Part shown: positions 33,071 to 41,500 of the stretch, in pieces
Layout of the letters: each line of letters opens with the position of its first letter
Position numbering within the stretch: position 1 is the stretch's first letter
Assembly (NCBI GenBank): GCA_001803235.1
Contig: MHBL01000335.1
Coordinates: 1 to 41,561, forward strand
Reading direction: 5' to 3'
Source of the DNA: Lentisphaerae bacterium RIFOXYA12_64_32
Lineage (GTDB): Bacteria; Verrucomicrobiota; Lentisphaeria; Oligosphaerales; YB12-FULL-65-16
Length of the DNA: 41,561 nucleotides
Program-made: the position numbers and the translations under genes
The notes under the pieces: model-generated
The model's database searches: none
Seen by the model: only the letters and a program-made list of their open reading frames with translations
What the model was told of the DNA's origin: nothing

Positions 33071-35254
33071 ATGAACGCAGAGCCGGAACCGCTGATCGTG
33101 ACCAGGCATACCGCCGTGTTCACGGAGCCGCCCAAGAGGGTACCCAGCGACAGGTCCGTGGATGGGCCGATCCTGGGTAACGGCGACGTCGGAATCGTCG
33201 TCGGCGGCACGACGGGGAATCAGGTCTTCTATGTCGCCAAGAATGACTTCTGGAGTCAGAATTCCACTCGGCCGCTCCCCATTGGGCAGATCTCCGTCCG
33301 GGTCCCTGCGGTGGCGGGCGCCCAGACGGTCGGCTTCGGATATCATCAGGAGCAGGATTTGGCGCACGCGGAAGTCCGGGCCAAGATCAAGGAGCATGAT
33401 CTCTCTCTGGATGTGCGCCTGCGTTCGTGGGTCGCAGCGGTGCAGAATCTCTTGGTTATCGAGATTGACACCGACAGCCCTGCACCCGTCGATGTCGAGG
33501 TGGAACTCAAGGTGATTGCCGGCCTGAAGTCGCGTGTTGAGAGATATGCCGACAATGTGACCAAGAACCCAGTGCGCGAGGTGACGACGGCCTATCCCGT
33601 TTCTTCCGGTTGTGACGGCAAGTCGATGTGGATTACCCGCTGTGCGGAACCGAAGGGGCAGCCTGGAAGGGAAGCGGCGGTTGCCGTCCGCATACTCGGG
33701 TCCGAGGCAACCTATCAACTGGAAGGGCGGGACCACGCCGTGGCATCGTTTGCGTTGGGTCCAGGAAAGAGCTCTGCGGTCCTGGTCGCCGCCGTTCTGT
33801 CCGACAGGGACAAGGCCCAGCCGTGCCAGGAGGCAAGATCGAAGGTTGCGGGCCTCGATGTGCCAGACATCGCACCACTCAACCAGGCCCATCGCGAGTG
33901 GTGGCGAGAGTTCTGGTCGGCCTCCTTCGTCGACATCGAGGACCAACAGATCGAGGGGTTCTGGTATGGCGCGCTCTATGAACTGGCCTGCTGCAATCGC
34001 GCCGGCAAGATCGCTCCGGGGCTCTGGGGAAACTGGGTGACCACGGACACCGCCTCGTGGCACGGAGACTACCACCTGAACTACAACATGCAGACCCCCT
34101 ACTACGGAGTGTACTCCAGCAATCACGTCGAACTCGCCAGTCCCTACTATGACGCGGTCCTGGCGTATCTTCCCAAGGGACGGATGCTGGCGCGTGATCT
34201 GGGCTGCCGCGGCGTGCATTTTCCGGTCGCGATAGGTCCGGACGGCATGACCGTGGAAGTCATTGATTTCGGGCAGCGCTCGAACGCCGTGTTTTGCGCG
34301 CTGAACTTCATCACGCACTACGAGTGCACGCAAGACCGGGATTTTCTGCGGACGGTCGCTTACCCGTTTCTGCTCGAGTTGAGTGAGTTCTGGGAGGATT
34401 TCCTGAAGAAGGACGAACAAGGCCGATACGTGGTGCTGAACAGCAACCCTGTGGAAGAACAGGGGACAGGCACCAGAAACTCGGTCATCGACCTGAGCCT
34501 GGTCAGGACCCTGTTCAAGACTGTGGTTGCCGCCAGCGAGGAGCTGGGCGTCCATGCCGAACGGCGGGAGAAGTGGCGAGACGTTGTGGACCACCTGGCG
34601 GCCCTGCCATCCCGCCGCGGCAAGGATGGCGGTAACGTCTTCATCCCTTGCGAGGACTGGCCCGACGGCAAGACGGAGAACTGGTGCATCGGGGCCTGGG
34701 GTATCTGGCCGGGCGGCTGTGTCAACTTGGGCTCCAGTGCGGAGCTTCTGGAGACGGCGCACCGTACGTTGAGTCAGGTGAAGTGGCGCGACAATCACCC
34801 GCAGTTGTTCTGCCAGGGAGTGCGTGTCGGGTATGGGCCGACGTTCAGTCTCCTCAAGGAAACCCTGACCCACAGCATGTGCCCCAATTACCATGTGTAC
34901 TATTGGGGTGGCGGCGTGGAGACATGTGGCATCGTCATGGCCATCAATGAGATGCTTCTGCAAAGCCATGAAGGCTTTCTGCGGCTGTTTCCCGTCTGGC
35001 CCAGGACTCTGGCGGCACGTTTCGGCCGCTTGCGCGCCGCCGGGGCCTTCCTGGTTTCCAGTGAACTGAAAAACGGGGCCGTGCAGAGCCTCCTGATAGA
35101 GAGCGAAAAGGGCAAGGACTGCACGGTCCTGAATCCGTGGACGGACAGCCCTGTCCGGCTCCGCCGAGATGGCCACGCGGCAGAAACGTTGGCCGGCGCC
35201 AAAGTGACGTTCAAGACGACCCCCGGCGAGGCCATCAGCCTTGCCAGAGGGTAG
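33071..35254 (+). CDS. GH95-like (alpha/alpha)6-barrel glycoside hydrolase
   Basis: 727 residues; AGGAG is about 9 bases before the ATG, 38 bp after the CBM9-like gene. An N-terminal beta-sandwich (about 20-270) opens with DGPILGNGDVGIVVGG, equivalent to the PIGNGRLGAMV motif of GH95. The catalytic (alpha/alpha)6 barrel (about 280-640) shows WHGDYHLNYNMQTPYYGVYS, HVELASPYYDAVLAYLPKG and NSVIDLSLVRTLFKTVV, which match the GH95 landmarks; a C-terminal beta domain ends it. GH95 members remove alpha-L-fucose or alpha-L-galactose. Overall similarity is partial, so it could be a neighbouring clan-GH-Q-like family. No signal peptide is visible, in contrast with the two genes before it, so the final step may occur in the cytoplasm. 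Confidence 0.82.
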   Translation: MNAEPEPLIVTRHTAVFTEPPKRVPSDRSVDGPILGNGDVGIVVGGTTGNQVFYVAKNDFWSQNSTRPLPIGQISVRVPAVAGAQTVGFGYHQEQDLAHAEVRAKIKEHDLSLDVRLRSWVAAVQNLLVIEIDTDSPAPVDVEVELKVIAGLKSRVERYADNVTKNPVREVTTAYPVSSGCDGKSMWITRCAEPKGQPGREAAVAVRILGSEATYQLEGRDHAVASFALGPGKSSAVLVAAVLSDRDKAQPCQEARSKVAGLDVPDIAPLNQAHREWWREFWSASFVDIEDQQIEGFWYGALYELACCNRAGKIAPGLWGNWVTTDTASWHGDYHLNYNMQTPYYGVYSSNHVELASPYYDAVLAYLPKGRMLARDLGCRGVHFPVAIGPDGMTVEVIDFGQRSNAVFCALNFITHYECTQDRDFLRTVAYPFLLELSEFWEDFLKKDEQGRYVVLNSNPVEEQGTGTRNSVIDLSLVRTLFKTVVAASEELGVHAERREKWRDVVDHLAALPSRRGKDGGNVFIPCEDWPDGKTENWCIGAWGIWPGGCVNLGSSAELLETAHRTLSQVKWRDNHPQLFCQGVRVGYGPTFSLLKETLTHSMCPNYHVYYWGGGVETCGIVMAINEMLLQSHEGFLRLFPVWPRTLAARFGRLRAAGAFLVSSELKNGAVQSLLIESEKGKDCTVLNPWTDSPVRLRRDGHAAETLAGAKVTFKTTPGEAISLARG

Positions 35255-35262
35255 ACGACCGT

Positions 35263-35418
35263 AATGCCCCCCAACTTAAGGGCCGCCGCACTCGGGGCGA
35301 GGGCTGAGGGATGAAACCTGAAACCTGAAGTGGATACAGGTGCGACGCATGGTGTTCCGGACTCTGGACCTCAGCTTTCAGCTTTCAACCCTCAACCCTA
35401 AGTTGGGTGCCATTGGGG
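35263..35418. mobile_element. 156-bp MITE-like unit with inverted ends around heptamer arrays
   Basis: The ends are inverted copies: AATGCCCCCCAACTTAAGGG (35263-35282) and, on the other strand, AATGGCACCCAACTTAGGG (35396-35414), 17 of 20 positions alike. Inside are two heptamer arrays: GAAACCT twice (35315-35328) and CAGCTTT twice followed by CAACCCT twice (35372-35399). GTAGACGACCGT stands just outside the left end and GTAGACCGT just outside the right, which could be a decayed target duplication; the left one includes the stop codon of the GH95-like gene. Confidence 0.55.
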
Positions 35419-35502
35419 TAGACCGTGGCGGCAGCATTCCACCTACGCAGGCACGCCGCACAGGGGGTTGTGCCAAACTCGACAAAGAGGAATGACGAAC
35501 AG

Positions 35503-35604
35503 CTAATCGCTATCGCAATCGTGATCGCAATCGGTTCTCGACCCCGTGTCCACCGCGCTGCAGACCATCGAAAAGCGATTGCGACGAGGATTGCGAGAAG
35601 CGAT
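35503..35604. repeat. Inverted pair of hexamer arrays (TCGCAA type)
   Basis: Left arm: TCG recurs every six bases (AATCGC, TATCGC, AATCGT, GATCGC, AATCGG; 35505-35534). The right arm (35572-35604, CGATTGCGACGAGGATTGCG and on) is its approximate reverse complement. The left arm motif CGCAATCGTGATCG also occurs at 38440-38453, inside the start of the phosphoesterase fusion gene. Confidence 0.5.
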
Positions 35605-35623
35605 CACCGGAACGGAGACGGAC

Positions 35624-36652
35624 ATGAAGGAATTGCGGGCAGTCGACAAGGACACCTTGGCGTGGCACGAATCCGAGCGACCGGAGTTGACGCACGGGTA
35701 CCTGCGGGTGGTCCCCTGTTTCAGCGCCGCCAAACACGGCACCGAACTGGCGTTCCTCACCGGCAAGGTCCTGCAGCGCGGTCCGTGGGACCCCGAGCTG
35801 CAGTTGCACCGGCGCGACACCGGGCCCCGCCGACCGTACCCGTTCGCTCTCGGCAATGCCACGGTCGGCAACGTGGCGGAGACCGGGCCCGGCGTGACGT
35901 CGTTTGCATCCGGCGATCGCGTCCTGGTCGAGGAGGTGCCGTTCCGCGACGAACACGTCGTGCCGGCGGTCAAGTGCCACCGCATCCCGGAACAGATGAG
36001 CTGGAAATCCGCCGTCTGCCTGGACCCTGGGGTGTTCGCCTTGGGGGCCGTGCGTGACGGCCATGTCCGGCCCGGCGACCGCGTCGCCGTGTTCGGCATG
36101 GGCGCCATTGGCCTGATGGCGGTCCAGTTCTGCCGCTTGGCAGGGGCGACGCTGGTTGTCGCGGTCGAGCCGGATGCGCAGCGGCGTACGGTGGCCCGCG
36201 ACCTCGGTGCCGATGTGGTCGTGGACCCAACCGCCTGCGACATCGGCCTGGAAATCCGGCAAGCCACCGGCCGCCAAGGCGCCGATGTCTGCATTGAGTT
36301 CAGCGGCAGTGTTCAGGCGCTGCAGCATGCCATCCGGGGCGTGGCCTTTGGCGGCAACGTCGTGTGTGGGGCGTTTCCGGGGCCATACCCGGCGGGATTG
36401 GATCTGGGCGCCGAAGCTCACATCAACACGCCGAATCTGATCTTCTCGCGTGCCTGCAGCGACCCGAACCGGGACCATCCTCGCTGGGACCTGCGGCGGA
36501 TCAAAGACTGCTGCCTGCAGTGGCTGGTTGCCGGCAAGGCGACCGGTGAGGGCATCATCGGGCCGGTGGTCCCGTTCAACTCTCTGCTCACCGAGTACCC
36601 CCGAATCGTCCCCGATCCCCGCCTCGGGGTCAAACTCGGGGTGGCACACTGA
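35624..36652 (+). CDS. MDR-family dehydrogenase lacking the usual zinc ligands
   Basis: 342 residues from ATG 35624 (MKELRAVDKDTLAWHES), with GGAG 8 bases upstream; the frame extends back to 35546 through repeat DNA. The Rossmann motif VAVFGMGAIGLMAVQF and the following acidic strand end VVAVEPD show NAD(P) binding. In the N-terminal GroES-like domain the usual GHE segment is replaced by LGNATVGNVAETG, and neither the catalytic Cys nor the four-Cys structural zinc loop is present. That places it near the BchC/cd08255-like branch of medium-chain dehydrogenases, many of which are uncharacterised. As the last gene of the polysaccharide run it may act on a released sugar; substrate unknown. Confidence 0.82.
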   Translation: MKELRAVDKDTLAWHESERPELTHGYLRVVPCFSAAKHGTELAFLTGKVLQRGPWDPELQLHRRDTGPRRPYPFALGNATVGNVAETGPGVTSFASGDRVLVEEVPFRDEHVVPAVKCHRIPEQMSWKSAVCLDPGVFALGAVRDGHVRPGDRVAVFGMGAIGLMAVQFCRLAGATLVVAVEPDAQRRTVARDLGADVVVDPTACDIGLEIRQATGRQGADVCIEFSGSVQALQHAIRGVAFGGNVVCGAFPGPYPAGLDLGAEAHINTPNLIFSRACSDPNRDHPRWDLRRIKDCCLQWLVAGKATGEGIIGPVVPFNSLLTEYPRIVPDPRLGVKLGVAH

Positions 36653-36722
36653 CCGGTTGCGCGTTCCTGACACCTCCCATGAAACTCGTGCGCTGTTTCC
36701 CGCCGCCACCCAGCTCGTCTGG

Positions 36723-36783
36723 GTGGGGCGACGATTGGAAATAGGGGCGGCCACCGCCCCCCTATTTCCAATCGTCGCCCCAC
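36723..36783. repeat. Inverted repeat with perfect 25-bp arms
   Basis: 36723-36747 (GTGGGGCGACGATTGGAAAT plus AGGGG) and 36759-36783 are exact reverse complements around an 11-base spacer that itself continues the stem with CGG and CCG. It lies between the convergent dehydrogenase and phosphoesterase-fusion genes. A CTTGT-loop hairpin (36780-36800) overlaps its right end. Confidence 0.85.
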
Positions 36784-36800
36784 GGGCACAAGGCCCGTGG
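36780..36800. repeat. CTTGT-loop hairpin, third copy
   Basis: CCACGGGC-ACAAG-GCCCGTGG: 8-bp perfect stem and the same five-base loop, on the opposite strand CTTGT, as the two copies at 18050-18070 and 18201-18221. The three stems have different sequences, all fully paired. Confidence 0.65.
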
Positions 36801-36828
36801 CGGCGCGGAACCACTCGAGTTTCACCGC

Positions 36829-36860
36829 GAGATGACCGGGCGGTCCACCGCCCGGGGGAC
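36829..36860. repeat. CAGA-loop family hairpin, inverted and diverged copy
   Basis: GAGATGA followed by CCGGGCGG-TCCA-CCGCCCGG (36836-36855). On the other strand the flank reads CCGGTCATCTC, matching 41533-41544 and, less well, 17693-17703. The loop (TGGA on that strand) differs from the CAGA of the other two copies. Confidence 0.5.
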
Positions 36861-36904
36861 ACCGAACACCGAACACTGGCCCTCCTGCTCCGCCCCCGCG
36901 CCAC

Positions 36905-38458
36905 TCAGCGAGTCAGTATCTGCGCCGCGAGGTGCTCGTACGCCGGCCACCCGGTTTCCGGCGCCCGGATCTCCAGACACATCGGGGCGCGCCGCAGTTG
37001 CCCGGCTTCCCAGGCCCAGAGGAACGAACTCAGCGAAATCAGCGGCCCATGCAGTCCGTGAAACGCTCTGTGATTCCGCACGGCGGTGCCGTCGTTCACC
37101 ACTTGGTGCAGATGATAGCCGGTCACCGTCGCACCGACCAGCGCATACCAGGAACCGAGCGGGAAATCGGTTGCCAGCAGACCATTGTTCCGGGCGTGGC
37201 CGATGTCAAGGTGCACACCGACACGGGCCGCGGCCGGGAGACGTTCGCGCATGCACTGCACCCAGTCCAGGCATTCGGCCGGCGTGAATCCGAAACTCCG
37301 GTTCTCGTCCAGCGACTCTCCGGGCGCCGCGTGCATATTCTCGAACCCGATGGTCATGCCCTTCTCCGCAACCACTCGAAGCGACTCGGCCAGAAACGCC
37401 GCGAACGGCTCACGCGCCGCGCCGCCCGCCCTCATCTCGCGGACCGATGCGCCCGGCACGTGAATCGTCAGCGCACTTGCCTCTGACACCAGGGCCAGGT
37501 CGAGCGCACGCCGCCAGCCCTCCACGCCCTGCACGGCGTGCTGCGTGCGGTCCCAGCGCAGGTTCGGCATGTGGATCGACAGGTGCGCCCCGCCGGCCTG
37601 GCGCCACGCCGCGAGCGCCTCCGCGACAGCGGCACCCGACCGCGTCCCCGCGTCGTCGGCCCGTAGCTCGACGACACGAATCTGCCGCCGCCGCGCTTCC
37701 TCCAGCCCCAACAGCGTTTCCTGCATGCAGGAGAACCCAAGCAGGTCCACGAACCCACGCCGGTCCGTTTCGGACCAGCGCTGCGGGATGCCGTGGGGGA
37801 AGACCCAATCCCGGCGCTCCCACCCGTTCGCTCCGTCCTCGAACACGGTCACCGACGGCGGACCGCCAACGGCCTTGTCAGGATCCAGCCCGCGAACCAG
37901 GTGCACCGGCGTCGCGTGCAGGCATCCCGCGGCGTCCCGGTGATGGTGCGCGCCAATGAGCAATCGGATGGGGTGAACCTTGACGACTGCACCCAGCCAC
38001 TCGCGGTCTGCCGCGGGCAGTTGTTCGGGCGGGACGTGCGTGACCAGCACAACATTCCCGCCGGATTCGCTACCCAGGGAACGGACCACATCCCGACGCC
38101 CCGCTTCCGTCGTCTGCCCGGTCGAGGTGTCGAGCAGAACCACAGCCCAACCCGGCCCGTTCGCGGAACCGGCACTGGCCAGACAGCGCTGCACGTCCGG
38201 CCAGTCGCTGGGCTTCCGTCGGTCCGAGTTGCCCGGCGTAATGAGGTGGCGGAATCCGCGTCCATAGCGGTCTACGATGTCCCGGAACCGTCGCGCCGAC
38301 CCGCTCGTCCCCGCCGCGGTCATGTCACCCGCGAACACCACCAGGTCCGGCGGCTGCCGCGCCAGGCTGTCTAGCGCCCAGACCAGCGCCGCCTCCTGGG
38401 CCGTCCCGCCCACGTCCGGCAAGTGCACATCCGCTATGATCGCAATCGTGATCGACAT
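36905..38458 (-). CDS. Fusion of calcineurin-like phosphoesterase and xylose-isomerase-like TIM barrel
   Basis: 517 residues from ATG 38458; a second start at 38500 would add 14. Residues about 1-245 are a metallophosphoesterase with its metal motifs: IIADVHLPD, FAGDMTAAG, ITPGNSDR, VLVTHVPP and LIGAHHHRD. After a linker, residues about 250-517 form an AP-endonuclease-2/xylose-isomerase-like barrel: ELRADDAG, HLSIHMPNLRW, IGFENMHAAPG (Glu), VGVHLDIGHARN (Asp, His), GYHLHQVVNDG (His) and APMCLEIRAP (Glu), so both metal sites look complete. I know of no standard family with this two-domain order. Likely cytoplasmic; possible roles are a sugar-phosphate phosphatase plus isomerase, or nucleic-acid repair. 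The start codon region overlaps a hexamer array also found at 35505-35534. Confidence 0.8.
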   Translation of the reverse strand: MSITIAIIADVHLPDVGGTAQEAALVWALDSLARQPPDLVVFAGDMTAAGTSGSARRFRDIVDRYGRGFRHLITPGNSDRRKPSDWPDVQRCLASAGSANGPGWAVVLLDTSTGQTTEAGRRDVVRSLGSESGGNVVLVTHVPPEQLPAADREWLGAVVKVHPIRLLIGAHHHRDAAGCLHATPVHLVRGLDPDKAVGGPPSVTVFEDGANGWERRDWVFPHGIPQRWSETDRRGFVDLLGFSCMQETLLGLEEARRRQIRVVELRADDAGTRSGAAVAEALAAWRQAGGAHLSIHMPNLRWDRTQHAVQGVEGWRRALDLALVSEASALTIHVPGASVREMRAGGAAREPFAAFLAESLRVVAEKGMTIGFENMHAAPGESLDENRSFGFTPAECLDWVQCMRERLPAAARVGVHLDIGHARNNGLLATDFPLGSWYALVGATVTGYHLHQVVNDGTAVRNHRAFHGLHGPLISLSSFLWAWEAGQLRRAPMCLEIRAPETGWPAYEHLAAQILTR

Positions 38459-38503
38459 GCCATCCGACTTCCCGGACGCCGGAACCCGACGCCCTGACAT
38501 GCA

Positions 38504-38689
38504 TCATGCCTTCGGGGTCGCACCGCATTGCGGAGCCCGGCCGCGGAGTCGGAGTCTAGCCAACCGGACCGCTTCGTGCAGACGTCGCTCAAGCTGTTCC
38601 TTCGGCAAGGCCTCGGTCCAGTAACTCGATACCTTGATGCCACTGCGCGCCATGTCGAGAAGCTCGATCGTCTCCTCGCGTTTGCTCAT
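38504..38689 (-). CDS. 61-residue basic/helical small protein
   Basis: ATG 38689 follows a very good ribosome-binding site (GGAGGTGA, 5-9 bases upstream), which is the main evidence. The product starts MSKREETIELLDMARSGIKV and contains an amphipathic helix (KEQLERRLHEAVRLARLRLR). The gene begins 4 bases after the stop of the SEC-C gene and its end is 45 bp from the start of the phosphoesterase-fusion gene, so the three probably share a transcript. No family is recognised. Confidence 0.6.
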   Translation of the reverse strand: MSKREETIELLDMARSGIKVSSYWTEALPKEQLERRLHEAVRLARLRLRGRAPQCGATPKA

Positions 38690-38693
38690 GGTT

Positions 38694-40145
38694 TCACCTC
38701 CGCCTCGCAAACTTGTACTCGGGGAAGGTGTCGAATAGCACCAGGCCATCGTCACTGACGTCAACCGCGTCGACCAGCGTCCCGTGCAGGTTGCGGCAGG
38801 TGGCGCGCAATGGCTGCATCTGCTCCTCGGTCCGCTGCCCCGCGGCGACCAGGAAGTCAGCCAGGAACCACAGGGCCTGTAGCAACGAGAATGCCTTAAC
38901 CCCGTTCAGGCAGTAAATGCCCCTGCAATGCCGGCAGATGTGGGATTGCACCGCAGTCTCGCTTGGCGCCAACGGGTCGCGGAGCACTTTACGCCCCAGC
39001 GTGTTGTCAAAGTAGAGGGCGCGCAACCGGTCGGCGAAGAACGCGGCCGTGGCCCAGGACATGCCCTGCGTGTCGTGCAGCCAGATCCAGAGATGCGAGC
39101 AGAGGCGTGTCAGAGTCTTCCTCTTCGGGCGCTCGTCGAGGGCTGACCAGTCCAGCGGTGCAAACGCATTCGTCAGCGACTCTCTGGCACCACTCTCCGC
39201 CATCCCGTGCGAAAAGGGAAGCTGCAGTGCGTCGTAGGCCTGAACCAGAGCGACAACGGCCTCATCCGAGGCATCGCGCCGTTCGAGAACGGGGACCGTC
39301 GCCTCGAACGTCAACCACGGCACCCCCGGACCATACCCGATCACATGCGAGGAGCAGGCGCCGGGCACGGCAGTGGCCCGAGCCAAGGCGAAGACGTCGT
39401 CCTGCCGGTTGGCCACCAGCAGGATCTCCAGCAGTTCGGCCAGGTAATCGGCATCGTGATCCGGGTACGCCGTGAAGCGGTCGAGGATTCCACTCACCTC
39501 TTCCGTTCGTCCGCAGGCGATCAGCGACGTGGCCAGGGTCGGGTCCAGATACTGGAATATCTGGTCGTAGACCAATGGAAAATCACGGCGCAGACTCAGC
39601 AGGCGGTCAGCCAGTTCCGCGCGACGTCCGGCCTTGCACATGGCGACCTGCCACTCCAACAGGCACTCCTGGTGCAGGTGGAGATGCGGCACTTTGTCGG
39701 GGTGTTCCGCGAAGAACGCGTCCATCATGGCGTGCATCGCGTCCAAATCCCGCTGCCGATAGACCGGTTTGAAACGCTGCCACCACGCGTCCACAACGGC
39801 TTCCACTTCCGGCGTAGCGTCCGGAATTGGCGGCGGTTGTGGGTAGTGCCTCAGGGGCGCGTCGGTCCACGACCCGCACCGATCCGTGACTTGTGGCTCG
39901 TCCGCCGGTATGTCCTCTACATCGGCGTCCATCTCCCAGTCGCCGTCCTTAACGGGCGTCCTGTCGGGCTCCACGTCGTGGCGAGCCGGCCCTGCGGTTA
40001 TCTTCGCTTCCTCCTCCTTGCGCCGCTCCTCGCGCGCCAACTGCGCCGCGTCTTCGTCCGCGACCAGGCAGCATTTCTTATACTTCTTCCCGGAACCGCA
40101 ATGGCACGGGTCGTTGCGGCCGATCTGGTTCTTTGCGTCGTTCAC
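38694..40145 (-). CDS. SEC-C zinc-motif protein, otherwise uncharacterised
   Basis: 483 residues with a GTG start at 40145 and GGAGAGGAG about 7 bases upstream. Residues 10-26 (RNDPCHCGSGKKYKKCC) are a complete SEC-C zinc motif with Cys14, Cys16, Cys25 and Cys26; this motif is found at the end of SecA and in many small proteins and often binds SecB, ribosomes or nucleic acid. A charged linker (about 30-95) leads to a helical body (about 100-480) with TPR-like spacing (LLEWQVAMCKAGRRAELADR, YLAELLEILLVANRQDD). A second Cys cluster, HICRHCRGIYCLNG (about 405-418), may bind another metal. Function unknown. Confidence 0.8.
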   Translation of the reverse strand: MNDAKNQIGRNDPCHCGSGKKYKKCCLVADEDAAQLAREERRKEEEAKITAGPARHDVEPDRTPVKDGDWEMDADVEDIPADEPQVTDRCGSWTDAPLRHYPQPPPIPDATPEVEAVVDAWWQRFKPVYRQRDLDAMHAMMDAFFAEHPDKVPHLHLHQECLLEWQVAMCKAGRRAELADRLLSLRRDFPLVYDQIFQYLDPTLATSLIACGRTEEVSGILDRFTAYPDHDADYLAELLEILLVANRQDDVFALARATAVPGACSSHVIGYGPGVPWLTFEATVPVLERRDASDEAVVALVQAYDALQLPFSHGMAESGARESLTNAFAPLDWSALDERPKRKTLTRLCSHLWIWLHDTQGMSWATAAFFADRLRALYFDNTLGRKVLRDPLAPSETAVQSHICRHCRGIYCLNGVKAFSLLQALWFLADFLVAAGQRTEEQMQPLRATCRNLHGTLVDAVDVSDDGLVLFDTFPEYKFARRR

Positions 40146-40176
40146 GGAAGACTCCTCTCCGCCCGCCCCGCTCCGC

Positions 40177-41433
40177 TTACGGCGTCAGCCAGCGGTCGAG
40201 CCAGGCGAAAGCCTTGTCCTGCATTTCGGCGTTGAACTCGTGCGGGCCGTCGTAGGTGACGCCCTGGAACCGGTCGGGGACGCCGGCTTTCTTGTAGACC
40301 GCGCCGATCTTGTCGAACGCCGCGTACACGCCGTCGAGCGGGAACAGCCCGTCCTTGGTACCGTTGATCACCATCAGCCCGCCGGGCGCGTTCATCGACA
40401 CCACATCCGGCAGGTCCATGTACTTGTACAGGCCGGGGATGACTTTCATGAACCCGATGCTGGTCAGCTTGTTCTGCAGCATGGCGCCGTAGGTCGACAT
40501 CCAGCCCACCACGACCGCCGCCTTGATGCGCGGGTCGAGCCCGGCCAGGTGCGCGGACCGGAACCCGCCGACCGACAGCCCGCAGCAGCCGATGCGGTCC
40601 GGGTCGACCTCCGGCCGCGTCGCGAGGTAGTCGACCGTGCGAATGTCGTCCATAAACATGACGCCCGACCAGGTCACGCCCGCCTCGAACAGCCCGGTCG
40701 CGAACAGCGGCGCACTCGCCGAAGAGCGCCGGTTGAACTCCACCACCTGTTCGGAGGTCATCGTCTCGCGCTCGCGCCACGCCGGCGGGTCGTTCGGCAG
40801 CAGCATCCGCCGCTCGCCCCAGTAGACCATGTCAATAGCGATGACGACGTACCCACGTTTCGCCAACTCGCTGCCGTAACTGCGGCCGGAGTAGGCGGTG
40901 CGCTTGAACTCGGTCAGCGCCGGGTGCTCGTTCTCCGTGGCGATCACCTTCTCCTTGCCCCAGGCGAAGAACGCGCCGTGATCGTGCAGCGCCACGATCG
41001 CCGGGCGCCGCTTCGCCTCGCCCTTGGGCAGCAGCACGAACGCCGACACGCGAATGTCCGGCGTGGTGTTGAAGTAGACCTTCTCGCGCACGTACTCACC
41101 GCAATCCACGCGCTCGACGACTTCGGCGCGGGGCTCACACTTCGGCGGGCTGTACTGCAGCAGGTCGAGAACCTTCTCGCGCCCCTCGCGCTTCCACGCC
41201 TCCACGTCCTTGAACCGCTCCTGCAGGAACGACAACTCCAACGTCGAACGGTTCGCCGTCGCCTGCACGAACGGAAACAGACTGCCGGTCTGCGCATCCG
41301 GGATCGCCACGCTCTTGCCTGCCGCGTCCATGGCCTCGCCTCCGAATAGATTGAGATTCACAATGCTCGCGACACTGAGCGCCGCCGCGCCGAGCGCCAC
41401 CGTCTTGCGGAGTCCGCACCTCGTCCTGCTCAT
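40177..41433 (-). CDS. Secreted alpha/beta hydrolase (acetyl-xylan-esterase/dienelactone-hydrolase-like)
   Basis: 418 residues from ATG 41433; AGGAGGG is 9 bases upstream, which beats the longer frame to 41541. The start has a basic stretch (RTRCGLRK) and a hydrophobic one (TVALGAAALSVASIVNLNLF), a signal peptide, possibly Tat-independent. The core shows the catalytic set: PAIVALHDHGAF, nucleophile Ser287 in CCGLSVGGFRSAH, Asp in MVINGTKDGLFPLD and His in YDGPHEFNAEM. A 30-residue insert (SYGSELAKRGYVVIAIDMVY and on) is usual in this group of large bacterial esterases. It lies 31 bp upstream of the SEC-C gene. Deacetylation of a plant or algal polysaccharide is a reasonable guess. Confidence 0.85.
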   Translation of the reverse strand: MSRTRCGLRKTVALGAAALSVASIVNLNLFGGEAMDAAGKSVAIPDAQTGSLFPFVQATANRSTLELSFLQERFKDVEAWKREGREKVLDLLQYSPPKCEPRAEVVERVDCGEYVREKVYFNTTPDIRVSAFVLLPKGEAKRRPAIVALHDHGAFFAWGKEKVIATENEHPALTEFKRTAYSGRSYGSELAKRGYVVIAIDMVYWGERRMLLPNDPPAWRERETMTSEQVVEFNRRSSASAPLFATGLFEAGVTWSGVMFMDDIRTVDYLATRPEVDPDRIGCCGLSVGGFRSAHLAGLDPRIKAAVVVGWMSTYGAMLQNKLTSIGFMKVIPGLYKYMDLPDVVSMNAPGGLMVINGTKDGLFPLDGVYAAFDKIGAVYKKAGVPDRFQGVTYDGPHEFNAEMQDKAFAWLDRWLTP

Positions 41434-41500
41434 GATCCGGGCCCTCCTGTTTGCAACCGCCGAAACAGTACAGCGCCGGCCGAGCGGTTGCCATACGCCT

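Noticed and set aside
32885..35176. Long minus-strand frame (763 codons) opposite the GH95-like gene
   Set aside because: It mirrors the codon structure of the real gene in high-GC DNA; the plus-strand protein has family motifs and a ribosome-binding site, the mirror has neither.
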